DNA of 64,000 nt from Sacculina carcini (lineage: Eukaryota > Arthropoda > Thecostraca > Sacculinidae), in the NCBI GenBank assembly GCA_916048095.2, contig OU696571.1:5750501-5814500 (forward strand), in the 5' to 3' direction. The notes under the pieces were generated by a model that saw nothing but the letters and a program-made list of their open reading frames with translations, made no database searches and was not told the DNA's origin. Positions within the stretch are counted from its first letter, which is position 1. Each line of letters starts with the position of its first letter. Below, in pieces: positions 19,321 to 30,295 of this stretch. A program made the translations under genes and the position numbers.

Positions 19321-20448
19321 CGGTTTGGATTGCTTTGGTTATTAGCGTTTATGGGGTGCACCGGCTTCTAGGACCATACGGCACCCCCCAGTCTATTTAT
19401 AACTAAAGTACCTTGAATAATGACTATGAAGAATGGAACAATGAAATCAATATGGGTGATGGGGAAAGAAATGGATGAGAAGGTAGATAAATAAAATTCA
19501 ATAAATGATTCTAAAAGGCAAAATCCGTAAAAATTAAAAAATGCGGCCCTCAATGACCGCCGACTGCTCATGTCCAAGAACCTCGTCAATAGTCCGAACG
19601 GATCCAAGACAACGTTGACGCGCCTCCGAGAATGATGGACATTCCACCAGGATGTGTTGCACGGAGAGACGTGCATGACATGCGCTGCATGTGGGTTCAG
19701 GTTATCCGAGTAGAAGATGGCGATGCGTGTCGTACGTGTGACCCACACGCAGACGACAGAACGCCACCTCCTCGGACCTCTTCCGGCGACAAGAGCACAT
19801 CCAATGTCCGATTTCGGGCTTCACTGCTATTGGTTTGTTAGTACCACATTCGTCCCAGGAGAGCTGCCAGCGAGAACAGATAAAACGATGTATGATAGGA
19901 TAAAAGTCCGAATACGGAATGGGAGAGTTAAAATAAAATGAATAAAAGTCTCGTTCAGCAGCTCTTTTTGCGGCTCTGTCAGCTCGCTCGTTGCCCAAAA
20001 TAGCAATATGGGCCGGAATCCAGCAGAACTTTACACGCTTGCCCTGGTGGTGGATGTCGTCAAGAGAGATAACAATCCTCTGTATAAAAGGATGGAGGGA
20101 GAACGACGATAATGAATTTAAAGCACTAAGGGAGTCCAATCAAACTAAAAACAATGCAAATGAAGATGAGCGAATAAAAACCAGGACCAGCAGGATAGCG
20201 TAAAACTCAGCCGTGTAAATGGAGGCGATCGGTGGCATTGTGCTCGAGCGGAACGTACCTCCACATAAAAACGCACAGCCCACACCACTGGCCGACTTAG
20301 ACCCGTCAGTGTACACGGCAGTATACCGTCCGTAAGAATGAATTCGCTCCAGTGTGTTTGAGCGAAGCACACTGGGCACTGTACGGTGTTTCGGCAGAAC
20401 TGCTAGCGAGACGTCGACCTCGGGTGTGACCAATTCCCTTTCCCAATC
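19321..20448 (-). mobile_element. 5'-truncated LINE (Jockey/R1-like) with 14-bp target duplication
   Basis: GGGAATTTTGTCTT occurs at 19307-19320 and 20449-20462, on both sides. On the minus strand the insert encodes an RNase H domain: 'TAVYTDGSKSASGVG', 'ASIYTAEFYAI', an in-frame TAG (20142-20140), 'DSLSALNSL' and 'FCWIPAHIAILGNERAD'. A frame change then leads to a cysteine-rich 3' end ('LSVQHILVECPSF') and an untranslated tail finishing near 19321. It is a LINE 3' half inserted by target-primed reverse transcription. Confidence 0.87.
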
Positions 20449-21148
20449 GGGAATTTTGTCTTTGATGGCGGTAGTTCAGAAAGTAAAAGAAAAGTACGGC
20501 CTGTATTGGATTACAGAGAGCTCAACGCTTATTTCAGTTGTCATCCCGGCCTTGATGTTGCTGTGTGTGATGAGACTATAAGGAAGTGGAGAGGGTTTTC
20601 GGAACGAGTCAAACTTGTCCATTTTAAGTCTGCGTATCTGCAGGTACACGTGGATGAGTCGCTTTGGCGTTATCAGCGAGTTTGTAATGACCGCTTGTAC
20701 TATCTTACTCGCTTAGGATTCGGGCTCAACTGTGCGCCAAAGGCAATGCCAAAAATCTTAAATGCTGTTCTCGCGGCCGACGCTAAGGTGTGCAGTGGTA
20801 CCGATAGTTACATCGACGGCATCATCGTCAACGAGGACGTCGTGACCGCTGAGACGGTAATGTCACACCTGGCGCGCTACGGACTTCAAACGAAGCCTCC
20901 GGAGTCCCCTGATGGTGAAAGAATACTTGGGCTGTCTCTAAGGAAAGACGTCCATGATCGAACGATGGGATGATAATGCGGGTGTTTTAGCGTCAAACTT
21001 CCTAATTGAAGTTATACAAAGAGTAACGACTGAGGATCCAGTGAAAGATGTATTTCATGTCGCTGATAATGATCATGGTCGCGTCTGGTGTGACGCTAGT
21101 AACTTGGCTACAGGTGTATGTTTGGAGATAGACGGAGATGTTGTAGAG
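20449..21148 (+). pseudogene. Family A reverse transcriptase and start of RNase H
   Basis: 'VLDYRELNAYFSCHPG', 'LTRLGFGLNCAPKAM' and 'SYIDGIIVNEDVV' are RT blocks; the usual Tyr-X-Asp-Asp reads YIDG, so a catalytic Asp is lost. The RNase H start 'VWCDASNLATGVCLE' is followed by hAT copy 2. Frame changes occur near 20500 and 20970. Confidence 0.8.
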
Positions 21149-23697
21149 CAGCGGTTCTTAACCGGGGGAAATTTCCCCCCAGGGGGAAATTTGACACTTC
21201 CCGGGGGAAATGGGAGCTCGATGTCACGGTCTATGCTTGGCTGGTCTGGCTGGGCGTCGTCCTGCAATTTTAATTGACCGAAGCGATTTGGACTTGATAA
21301 ATACCCTGTGATGCAGACAAATGATTAAAAATGAAACATCAATCATCATCATGGCGGTGTATGGTGGATATCGTTTCATCATCACTTCAATTGTCAAACA
21401 TGTGATCGATACTACTACGGTTAGTGTTAGTGTGCAAGGCGTGTATGTCTGTGCACGTGCAAAGCGAGTATGACGGTTTGCGCGTACAAACGTCGTAATT
21501 CGTTCGGTGTTGTGCTGAATGGCTTTTTAGCATGACTCAGATACGTCAGCGACATCCTCACGTGGTCCAAGCATGCATCATACATATGCGTCATCCATCA
21601 ATTGTCAAACTCACACACAAAAATTTCGCTTAATATACAGTTGTGTATTGACAGTCGTATCATTCGCATGTGTTCCACGCACACCGAAACAAGTACGTGT
21701 GGTATATTCACTTCCCCTTTCCCCACGCTTTCACGATCTATTTTCCATTGTTACTTCTCATTTTTCTGGCAATTAAATTTGTAATTCAATTATTTATTAT
21801 TATCATAAATAAGTGCTCTTCACAATTTATCTGTTTCATGTTATTTTTTCTGGTAGCTAGTATGATCTTTTCTATCCGCAACTAATTCATGTTTCACATC
21901 CTCTCAGATGTCTAAGAAACGGTTGTACCATGATTCGTACTTTGAGTTTGGATTCACATGTCTGGTGAAGAATGGCCAGGAGCACCCTCAATGTGTCATC
22001 TGTTCGAAATGCCTGGGAAGAGGGTCCATTAAGCCGTTCCAGCTACGGCAGCATCTGACGAAAAACCATCCGGAGTTGCAGAACAAGACACGAGAGTACT
22101 TCGCTCTCCGGGAAAAAGCAGTGAAACGCGCCCGACTGGATGCTACCGGAGACTTGCATGCTAGCATGCACGAAGCTGGTGCTGGGAGAGTACGCCTGTG
22201 AAAAAATGAAGAAGATATCTATATCGAACGACACGATTCGGAGCAGATGTGACGATTTGGCTAAGGACATGCAGGAGAAACTGCTCGTGAAGATTCGTGA
22301 GTCACCGGTTTTTTCCATTCAACTTGACGAGTCAACGGGCGTTACAAATCTGTCACAACTCATGGTCTTTGTCCGATACGTCCATGATCGAGCCATTGAG
22401 GAGGACTTACTGTTCTGCCAACCGGTTATCCTGACCACCCAGGCGGCGGACATCATGCAGCTGTTGTCTGAGTTCTTCGAAGAGAATCATCTGGATTGGA
22501 ATCACATGATTGGGGTCTGCACTGATGGTGCTCCTGCAATGCTGGGCGCAAGATCTGGACTGGTTGCCCTGATCAAGAAAAAGAATCCACTCATTCAATC
22601 CACTCACTGTGTTCTTCACCGGGAGGCACTCGCATCAAAGACACTTCCGGATGCCCTGAAGCAGAGGCTGTCAGCTGTGACAATATCATGTTTATGCTCC
22701 ATTCAACATGCAACATGCTCCAGAGCGTCTTCGACTTGTTCGACGAGATACTCCTCATCCTCGAGAAACAAGGGAAAGTCGTTCTCCTGAATCAGTTGAA
22801 GACGGATAATTTCCATTTTCGGCTGACGTAACTCAACGACATCTTTGGGTCCCTCAATGAGTTGAACATAAAAATGTAGGGGAAGAACATGAGCATTTTG
22901 GTTCAAGACGTGATGGTCAGAGGCTTCGTGGCCAAACTGGACCTCTGGAAAGGACGCATTCAACGGGAAACTTGGCCTCATTCAGTGCGATCTCAGCTTG
23001 CCTTGGAGATGGAAACCTTCCTGAAGATGTGGTTCAGGACATCAAGTCCAACCTCTCTAATTTGAAGACGGACTTTATCCGGTACTTTCCCCACGTAAGG
23101 GAAGATGTGATACCTCTTCATGAAATGATTCGGAACCCATACACGTGTAATGCTGAGACTGTGGACGGCGGGTACCAGGAGGAGCTCTTGGATCTTCAAG
23201 CAGATGGATGTGCCAAATATGCGTTCAAGACATAGGATCTCGAAACCTTCTGGATGTCTTCACCGTACGAAAAGGCTGCGAAGATTGCCCGAGATATTCT
23301 GGTACAATTCTCCACAACCTACCTCTGTGAAGTCGGCTTCTCTGCGCTGGTGAGCGTGAAAACGAAGGCTTGAAACAAAATCCAAGTAGAAGCGAGTCTC
23401 CGCTGTGCGCTGAGCAATACCAAACCCGACATCGAAAAGCTGATGAGGAAGAAACAGGCGCAAGTCTCCCACTGATTAACTGCTTGGGTGTTAACCAAAC
23501 TGGCGGCTATTGATCTGCAGAGCTTCTTTTGTTCTGTTGAATTTCTGGCAACGAATAATATTTTGTGTTTTATTTTAAGAATTACTACATTTTGGCAGTT
23601 GGGAGGAGGGGGTTGAGGAATTGAAAATGAAGGGGGAAGTGGTTCTTAGGACTGACGTGAAAGGGGGAGATGAAAGCCAAAAGGTTGAGAACCGCTG
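21149..23697 (+). mobile_element. hAT (Buster-type) copy 2, full length
   Basis: 2549 bp with ends matching copy 1. Flanked by TTGTAGAG (21141-21148) and TTGTAGAA (23698-23705), an 8-bp duplication with one mismatch and a central TA. Shorter than copy 1 because of internal deletions near 22154 (about 105 bp) and near 22685. Confidence 0.92.
21908..23475 (+). pseudogene. hAT transposase, copy 2
   Basis: Same protein as 12303-14068. The BED finger ('CVICSKCLGRGS') reads from 21908. The frame changes at the deletion near 22154, then 'FSIQLDESTGVTNLSQ' and 'GVCTDGAPAMLG' are seen; a second deletion near 22685 removes part of the middle. Stops follow at several points, including one in the C-terminal region near 23233. 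It retains Glu where copy 1 has TAA at 13691. Confidence 0.85.
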
Positions 23698-23705
23698 TTG
23701 TAGAA

Positions 23706-24110
23706 GATGCCGCTTGGCTGCGGAAAAGCGAGGATTTTGGGCACATATATCTGGCCGAGCTAGAGGCTGTTGTAAAAGGTGTTAACCTCGCTCTTGAGTG
23801 GAACTTGACATCAGTTGAAGTGTTAACCGATTCAGCGACAGTGTTGAAATGGTTAAATACGAGACGTGTGACGAGAACTATGTGACAAGAACCGGATAAA
23901 AGTGGAGGGGATGTCGGAGGTCTTGGTGAGAAGAAAATTAGGTATTTTGCGCAGTATTATAGACGAGATGAAGGTGAACATTACAGTAAAATTCACACGT
24001 TCAGCTGACAATACGGCCGATAAACTTACGAGGGTTCCTAACAGATGACTCAAGACGCACGAGGCACATGTCTGTACAGTGGTCATGGATGCGGCATCAA
24101 AATGGCATGC
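23706..24110 (+). pseudogene. Family A RNase H, second part
   Basis: 'HIYLAELEAVVKGVNLAL' and 'VEVLTDSATVLKWL' are the middle RNase H blocks and match 60.6-60.7 kb. The frame ends at 23883-23885 and the connection to integrase is degraded. Confidence 0.75.
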
Positions 24111-24199
24111 CAACCATCATCTAGGCGTGGATCGTTCCCTGTATCTAGCGAGACTAGCGAATCCGAAGGTAACGAAGAAGAAAATGACAAGTATAGTGA

Positions 24200-25165
24200 G
24201 AAATGATGCAGAGTAATGCAAAGTATGCAGAGATTGCAAGATGATCGATCCTGCGCCGGTTGCACTTGTACGCGGAGAGCTTGAAGTGAAATTGAATTGG
24301 AGTAGACTTACGTTAGACGTTACTCATTACAATGGTGAATGGTACCTAACTGTGATTGATTGTGGGCCTAGCAGATTCGCGATTTGGCGCAAGATAAGGG
24401 CAGAAGATGTTACTGAGGTGATCAGTTAGGTTGAGCAAATATTCATGGAAAGAGGCCCGCCAGACAAACTTTTGATGGACAATGGGTCTGCTTTCATATC
24501 AGAAAAACTTGCGAGGTTTTGTGAAAGCTGGGGTGTCCGCCGCAGATTCCGTGCAGCCCATAGAACATCAGGAAACGGCATTGTCGAGAGAGTGCATCGC
24601 ACTGTCAAGCGCATGACAGCCAGGTCTAGGAGCAACCCTTTGAGGTTTTCTGGTATAATCTTGCTGCAAAGATGGCCGGCGCAAAGCCACCGCTCCGTCG
24701 GCAGCTCTGCATACGTACGAGTGTCGTCTTCCTGCGCGTGTCAGACATAGTAGTGACACTCGGATTAGATCAGAGTTTCGAGTTGGTGACTTGGTTGCGA
24801 CGAAACCGGGAGTTCCAAGGTGTACTACTCGATGGAAAGAGGGTACGATCACTGGTATAGTTTCAGGCCATGTGGTAGAAGTCGGGGGAGTGCCGAGACA
24901 GCCGAGATAGCCGGACAGCAGCAGCATATGGAGAAGGAGAACAGGACTCACGGCGCCAGGCCGCGAGTGGGGGTGGATGAGGAAAACGAGTTCGTACCAG
25001 GAATGTGACAGGAAGAGGTACCAGATGTGAACAATGACGGAGGCGAGACCGAGGAGGCAGACGATGGTTGGTGCACTCCAGTTTCGGCTGAAGCGGAGGC
25101 TGGGGGCTTACGGCAATCTCAACGGATTCGCCGGAAGCCCAAACGTTTCGAGGAATATGTTTAAA
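24200..25165 (+). pseudogene. Family A integrase and C-terminal tail
   Basis: HHCC end 'CRDCKMIDPAP', core with Asp in 'LTLDVTHYNG', Asp in 'LLMDNGSAF' and Glu in 'NGIVERVHR'. A TAG at 24427-24429 lies in frame within the core. After a frame change near 24640, 'RVGDLVATKPGV' and 'HVVEVGGVPRQPR' match the tail at 59.6 kb, and the end 'LRQSQRIRRKPKRF' is the polyprotein terminus. Confidence 0.8.
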
Positions 25166-25283
25166 TGTGTTGTGTTATGTAACTTCTTGCGTTGTGATTG
25201 TCATGTCAGTGTAATGCTAATGTGTTTTGTCATTTTCGAGCTTTCTATGAAGAGTGTCGTCTAACGCTTAAAAAGCAAGGAGT

Positions 25284-25818
25284 TGTGGTATATTTGAGTT
25301 GGGGTTTTGTTTATTGGCAGCACTGCGAAGTTGGCACACGGGCGTGTAGTGACGGATGTGGTCTGGTGTGTTGTTGTGAGGTTGTTGTGTTGTTTTGTTT
25401 TGTTGTTGTGTTCATATATTCTGATTTGTATGATTTATCTGTATTTTGCAATCATGTGTATGCTGACAGTATTATTCACTGGTGTATCGTTGACCGACTC
25501 GATTATGTGCTCGTGAGTGTGTGTATGTGTGTGTGTGCACGGGTGTGTGCGTGATCATCTATTGCAGCGCTACATTGCGTAGTGCAGTGTTGCAACCTTG
25601 CACGATATGCTAATCCGGTATGCTAACGTTGAATGGGTATGTGTGTTCGCGGCTTTTGGGCAGTCGATGGCGAGAGTCCGGGCGATGATATTGTGCGCTG
25701 GGCGATTTGGTAACATCGAGAGATTCGTACGGAGTGCTAATACATTTGTAGTGCAGTGACGAGTCGATTCTTCTCACAGTTGTTACCGAGCAAATAAATA
25801 CATCGTGCTGATACACAC
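25284..25818 (+). repeat. Probable 3' LTR of the family A element
   Basis: Begins TGTGGTA two bases after the purine-rich AAAAAGCAAGGAG. Contains AATAAA near 25793. The right end is uncertain, near 'GATACACA'. Confidence 0.4.
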
Positions 25819-25821
25819 TAA

Positions 25822-25900
25822 ATTATACAAAATTTTGGTAAAGAATAATTATACAACATTTTGGTAAAGAATAATTATACAAAATTTTGGTAAAGAAGGA
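25822..25900. repeat. Three tandem repeats of about 29 bp
   Basis: 'AATTATACAAAATTTTGG' followed by 'TAAAGAAT', three near-identical units. Confidence 0.8.
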
Positions 25901-25979
25901 TGAGACAATGACATAGCGATGAATTCGAAAGAATAATAGGTAGAGTTTATATGAGGGAAAACAGCGAGAGATATGGACT

Positions 25980-26330
25980 TATCAAATATGCAGCCAAAGC
26001 CGCTGTCACGAGAATTATAGAGATCAGAACGAGCAACGTGTAAAAATCCATAATTACTGGGAAGGTGGGAAAGAAAAAAGGGAATGTCTGAGTCGACGAG
26101 CCAGGTCTCATTGAGACAAAACTCAGTGACAGGAAATTTGAAAAAGTCTCAGTGACAGGTAATTTGAAAATATATGAGGAGCAGAGATGAGACACGTATT
26201 CTGCTTTGTAGCGACATGATCTGATATTGAGCAGGCCGAATAGTAGACATTCTGAGTGTAGGTGTGCAGGAGAGAGGAGCATTATTCGGCAGTGATAGTC
26301 AGTCCTTGGTGGGAGTAAGCGCAGTGGGGG
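25980..26330 (-). pseudogene. Possible LINE endonuclease fragment
   Basis: 'LLFGLLNIRSCRYKAEYV' resembles the 'LNIRSLRNK' start of LINE apurinic endonucleases, and a 'VTET' follows at about the usual distance. A short near-duplicate (CTCAGTGACAGG) lies at 26126 and 26148. Weak support; otherwise 25900-27110 holds no gene I can see. Confidence 0.3.
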
Positions 26331-27112
26331 TTCATGTGACAGGTAGAGATGAAGAGTGACCGCAGTTGAGGACGACGATACCGGTGGTAATGAGGGAGCA
26401 CACAGTGTACGTATGCGGATGGAATTCCGCACCACCAGGAAAGAGGAACACTGCGAAGAGGGGACCCACCGTTTTGCGCTAAACCGTTAAGTCAACGTAA
26501 GCTAAATAGACTCCGCCCAACGGATTAGCCCAGGCGCGCCGAGAGGGATGGGGCTCCGCTCGGTGTGGCAAGAAAGATTTGTGAGCCGTCATTGCAGAGA
26601 ATGAGTGCAACGCTTCAATTTCTCTGCGCTTTGCTTAGAATTTAGTGAATTTCAAGGCGTAAAGTAGCCTAGATTGTTCTTGTCGTTTTTTAGATGATCG
26701 TTCGAGCTTTTTTCTAAACATGATTTATAAGGTTCTTTGACGTGTTTCAGACAGTCTGGAAAATAGAAATATATGTTTATTGATTGAATTGGAGTGTTAA
26801 TAAGAACCTTAGACATTCATTGCTTCACTTCGAATTATAAATATGTTGGTTTAGTTCGATTTTATGTGCTGTGATTCCGATGTTCGACAAAGAACAACTT
26901 TTCAAAGATGATTAAGGCTCTTCTAGTGTGCAATTTTTAATATTTTTGAATTATTTCTATTTATTTCGATTTTTGTCTCGCCGACAAAAATATAAGTATG
27001 ATTATACCTAAGTAACATATATTATTCCAATATTACTTTTTGAGAGTTATATTTATCAAAGCTAATCAACGCACTGTTCTAGTGATATTTTTGGCAAATG
27101 CCTTTTCATTGT

Positions 27113-27232
27113 TAGGTTAGATTGGGCTGGTTAGGTTAGGTTAGGCTGGTTAGTTTAGGTTAGGTTGGTCAGGTTAGGTTAGGTTAGACTGGCTAGTTTA
27201 GGTTAGGTTGGTTAGGTTAGGTTATGTAAGTT
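27113..27232. repeat. TTAGG-rich block (telomere-like degenerate repeat)
   Basis: Runs such as GGTTAGGTTAGGTTAGG alternate with GGCTGGTTAG variants. TTAGG is the ancestral arthropod telomere unit; here it is interstitial. Confidence 0.8.
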
Positions 27233-27277
27233 ACACTTTCCGCCGATAGAGAGCGCTAGTATCGCAGTGGACATAGC

Positions 27278-27300
27278 CAACGCCACCTAGATACAAGGCC
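27278..27300. repeat. Left arm of a 23-bp inverted repeat
   Basis: Perfectly inverted at 29628-29650. Both copies lie next to TTAGG-like blocks, suggesting the ends of a 2.5-kb element. The interior holds a MITE and a minisatellite but no recognisable gene. Confidence 0.6.
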
Positions 27301-28171
27301 GTTTCACGATTTTGTGACGTCACAGCGTTCGGCCAACGTCGGTACAGTGAGTATGTGCTGCGGTGCACTGTTAGTTGATATTATGCGTACGCCGGTGCAT
27401 TATTTTCACAAATACTACCAGTTTTAGATGAAACCTTGCATTTAGAAGCTGTATAATGCTTAACAATTCTTTTTACAATCTAATACAAACAAAATTTAGG
27501 AGGTTTACGATCATGTAATGTACCAAGCGTGCGAATTAACAACAAGAAAACGGTCAAATATAGAAGCCAATATGATATGTTTCATTAATTGCTTGCCACA
27601 GCGAATTCAGACACGGGCACGCTATTTAATTCATCATTCACAACATGCTGCAGCTCATCAACATGTCGACAAAAACGTGTTTCCACACTTCACGAATACA
27701 ACATTGCGAAATACAAAGCCAATAACATATATGAGCATAAATTCCATGCATAAATGATATAAATGCATGAATGAGCATAAATTCCAGCATTGACAAACGC
27801 ACAACAATAAATTTACAACAATAATACCACATAGAACAGCGGTCCGAAACATGCGCTAATTATCCGCTGATATATATTGTAAGTGTGTTTGTAAGTGTTG
27901 ATCTGTCAATTGTAAGTGTCGCTAAGTGGGGAACTAAAGGTCGGATAGAAGGACAAATGCGTGATTTTATCAATCCGAACTCTTTCATTTTCACTTATAT
28001 CGACTTCCTGCCATTACATTTGTTCGAACCACTGGATTCATAAGATTTATCAGCGGTGCCAAGAAATCAATGAATTGACACGCTTTCACATGAGAATATT
28101 GAATAATCGATCTTTAAAAAATCCATGGGCAATATTAATTCTATATCAACGATAATGACACACGCAGATAT

Positions 28172-28366
28172 ACACCATACCACACCATATCGCACATTAA
28201 CACCATATCACACATTAACACCATATCACACATTAACACCATATCACACAGTAACACCATATCATAAATTACCACCATATCACACATTAACACCATATCA
28301 CACATTAACACCATATCACAAATTACCACCATATCACAAATAAACACCATATCACACATTAACGCA
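28172..28366. repeat. 18-bp minisatellite, about 11 units
   Basis: Consensus ACACCATATCACACATTA with few changes. Open in some frames as repeated Tyr-His-Thr-Leu-Thr-Pro, but nothing suggests it is coding. Confidence 0.9.
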
Positions 28367-28582
28367 CAATTTGCACGCATAAACATTTACATATATATTA
28401 ATGGATATTGACATGTATCGTTTGATAGCTGTCATCCATTTCTTTCGGAGCACCTCCTCTTTCGGTGAACAGAAAACGCTCACTTTGGAGCCACTATTGT
28501 AGTGGTCTTTGCACCCGGACACACATCACTTATCTGGCATGTTTCCTGAACAACATAATAACAAAATATTGATACACTAAAC

Positions 28583-28950
28583 TTAGGGTTCTCAACCTTT
28601 TGATGGTTCCATACCCCCAATGTATTGTCCAATATGGTTCAATACCCGCGACTTACTTGACTGTTCAAATAATTATCACCAATCCTATCATAATTTGCCA
28701 GTTTGTCTTCCAGATCCACGAATATTTCAATCGCTTGAACTTACGGTAATTTCGATACGGATTACTAGAAAATAGCCAATGATAAATTTGTTATTTTATT
28801 ATTATTGGATTTATTTTATTAATTTTGTTACTTTTAATATTATTATAGCTATTGCTAGTTTATAGCGGTATCCATAAATTTAATCCCATACCTCCGACCT
28901 TTGATTCCCATTCCACCAAGGGTATGGATACTCCCGGCTAAGAACCACTG
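28583..28950. mobile_element. hAT-type MITE
   Basis: 368 bp, with 'GGTTCTCAACC' at the left end and 'GGCTAAGAACCACTG' at the right as imperfect inverted repeats. Flanked by CACTAAAC (28575-28582) and GACTAAAC (28951-28958), an 8-bp duplication with a central TA. No coding capacity. Confidence 0.75.
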
Positions 28951-29627
28951 GACTAAACAATCACAACGCAATACCAGCTTTTCTCAAACAATGGGAGTAA
29001 GAATCGTAAGATGTAATAGAGAATGTCATTATTAAGATATGAAATGCTGCGCATAAATGATCAAATATTTATAAAAGATTGAAACATATCTTAACCAATT
29101 CAACAAAATCAGTTTCAACGGAAGAGAACAGTGAGCATTTATTGACTTACCTTTCACTCCGAAAGGTGAAATTCTCCGGAATACACCAATCTAATAATAC
29201 TTGAAGTAAACTAGCGGGAAACACTCAACACTGCTTAAAGTATGATAGAAGCAACAGCGAATGCAAACGTTCAATGCCACTACAATTGTGAACGCAATAC
29301 TAACATAAACACGTCGAACCGACTACGCTACACTGAAAATATAATGCGCACAACACCACAAATAATTATCACAGCGAACACACGTAAAATCGCAAAACGT
29401 GCAACGCCACAAATACACACAACACCACAAACACGCGCTGACAACGAACTGACAACCACACTGACAACGAACTGATCACGTGGTCAGCGATGCAGCGTCA
29501 GCGTTTCAATGGTTTGTAGCTGAGTCATTATCATCGGTTTGTAGCTGAGTCATAGCAAGCTGTGATTCCCAGGTAGCGTTAGGACGGACGGGCAGACGTA
29601 ACACCTCCCATGGGGAGGGGATGGAAG

Positions 29628-29650
29628 GGCCTTGTATCTAGGTGGCGTTG
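29628..29650. repeat. Right arm of the 23-bp inverted repeat
   Basis: Inverse of 27278-27300. The stretch 28959-29627 shows no gene; GGTTTGTAGCTGAGTCAT is repeated at 29511 and 29534. Confidence 0.6.
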
Positions 29651-29689
29651 ACATAGCGTGCCTGTTAGCTCCGCCTCGATTCTGCTTAG

Positions 29690-29983
29690 CGCACTTTGGA
29701 GCGATGCGCAAATAGGGTAGTGCCTAGGTTAACCTAACCTACCTAATCTACTTACCTAACCTAACCTAAATAGGGTAGTGCCTGCGAAGAGAGCTAGGTG
29801 GTCAGCGAGACGGTCATGTTTCTCGCAGTTGACGCACTTGACGAGCGTGGTGTCGGGATAGGCGGAAAAAAGGTGTGAACCTGTACAATGGCCGCAAGTA
29901 GCGGCTCTGGCCGGGCACTTGTCAACTTTGTGTCCCAAGCCACAACAGCGTGAACAACGCGCCACCCAGAATCGGATGTATAC
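29690..29983 (-). pseudogene. LINE ORF1, C-terminal part with CCHC knuckle
   Basis: Minus-strand 'CSRCCGLGHKVDKC' is a CX2CX4HX4C knuckle, followed by 'CGHCTGSHLFSAY'. This is the RNA-binding ORF1 protein of Jockey-like LINEs. It continues from 38872-39640 across the hAT insertion in the same frame. A 42-bp CCTAA-rich insertion interrupts it at 29726. Confidence 0.8.
29726..29767. mobile_element. 42-bp CCTAA-rich insertion with 16-bp flanking duplication
   Basis: AAATAGGGTAGTGCCT occurs at 29710-29725 and 29768-29783; between them lies a 42-bp block of CCTAA-like units starting with the palindrome AGGTTAACCT. Looks like an insertion with target duplication inside the LINE ORF1 sequence. Confidence 0.65.
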
Positions 29984-30049
29984 TAGGGCTGGGCAGGAAC
30001 CGTTTCCGTAACCGGTTCTGACGATTCTGCTACATGAATATTGGAACCG

Positions 30050-30295
30050 GGTGCGAGACTCGGAACCGGTTCTGGAACCGGGTCCACACGGATCCGAGTC
30101 CTCACGGTTCCGATTATCGGATCCGAGTCCACACGGATCCGAGTCCACACGGATCCGAGTCCACAGGGTTCCGATTCTCGGACCCGGGTCCACACGGATC
30201 CGAGTCCACACGGTTCCGATTCTCGGACCCGGGTCCACACGGATCCGAGTCCACACGGTTCCGATTCTCGGACCCGGGTCCGCACGGATCTTAGT
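30050..30295. repeat. Subterminal repeats of the ZBED-type hAT
   Basis: Repeats built from GGATCCGAGTCCACACGG and TTCCGATTCTCGGACCCGG, in tandem units of about 54 bp with shorter variants. Related sequence near 38790-38840 at the other end suggests transposase-binding sites. Confidence 0.75.

Larger units (their letters stand above)
17931..25818 (+). mobile_element. LTR retrotransposon, family A (Gypsy-type), carrying LINE and hAT insertions
   Basis: Order: gag, CCHC fingers, protease, reverse transcriptase, RNase H, integrase, tail, 3' LTR, all on the plus strand. A LINE (19321-20448) splits the protease-RT linker and hAT copy 2 (21149-23697) splits RNase H. Frames are broken in many places. 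Sister copies are at 16.2-17.4 kb and 59.3-63.0 kb. No convincing 5' LTR is seen. Confidence 0.8.

Noticed and set aside
28172-28366. Possible CRISPR-like array
   Set aside because: The 18-bp units are contiguous with no spacers, and the context is a eukaryotic genome.
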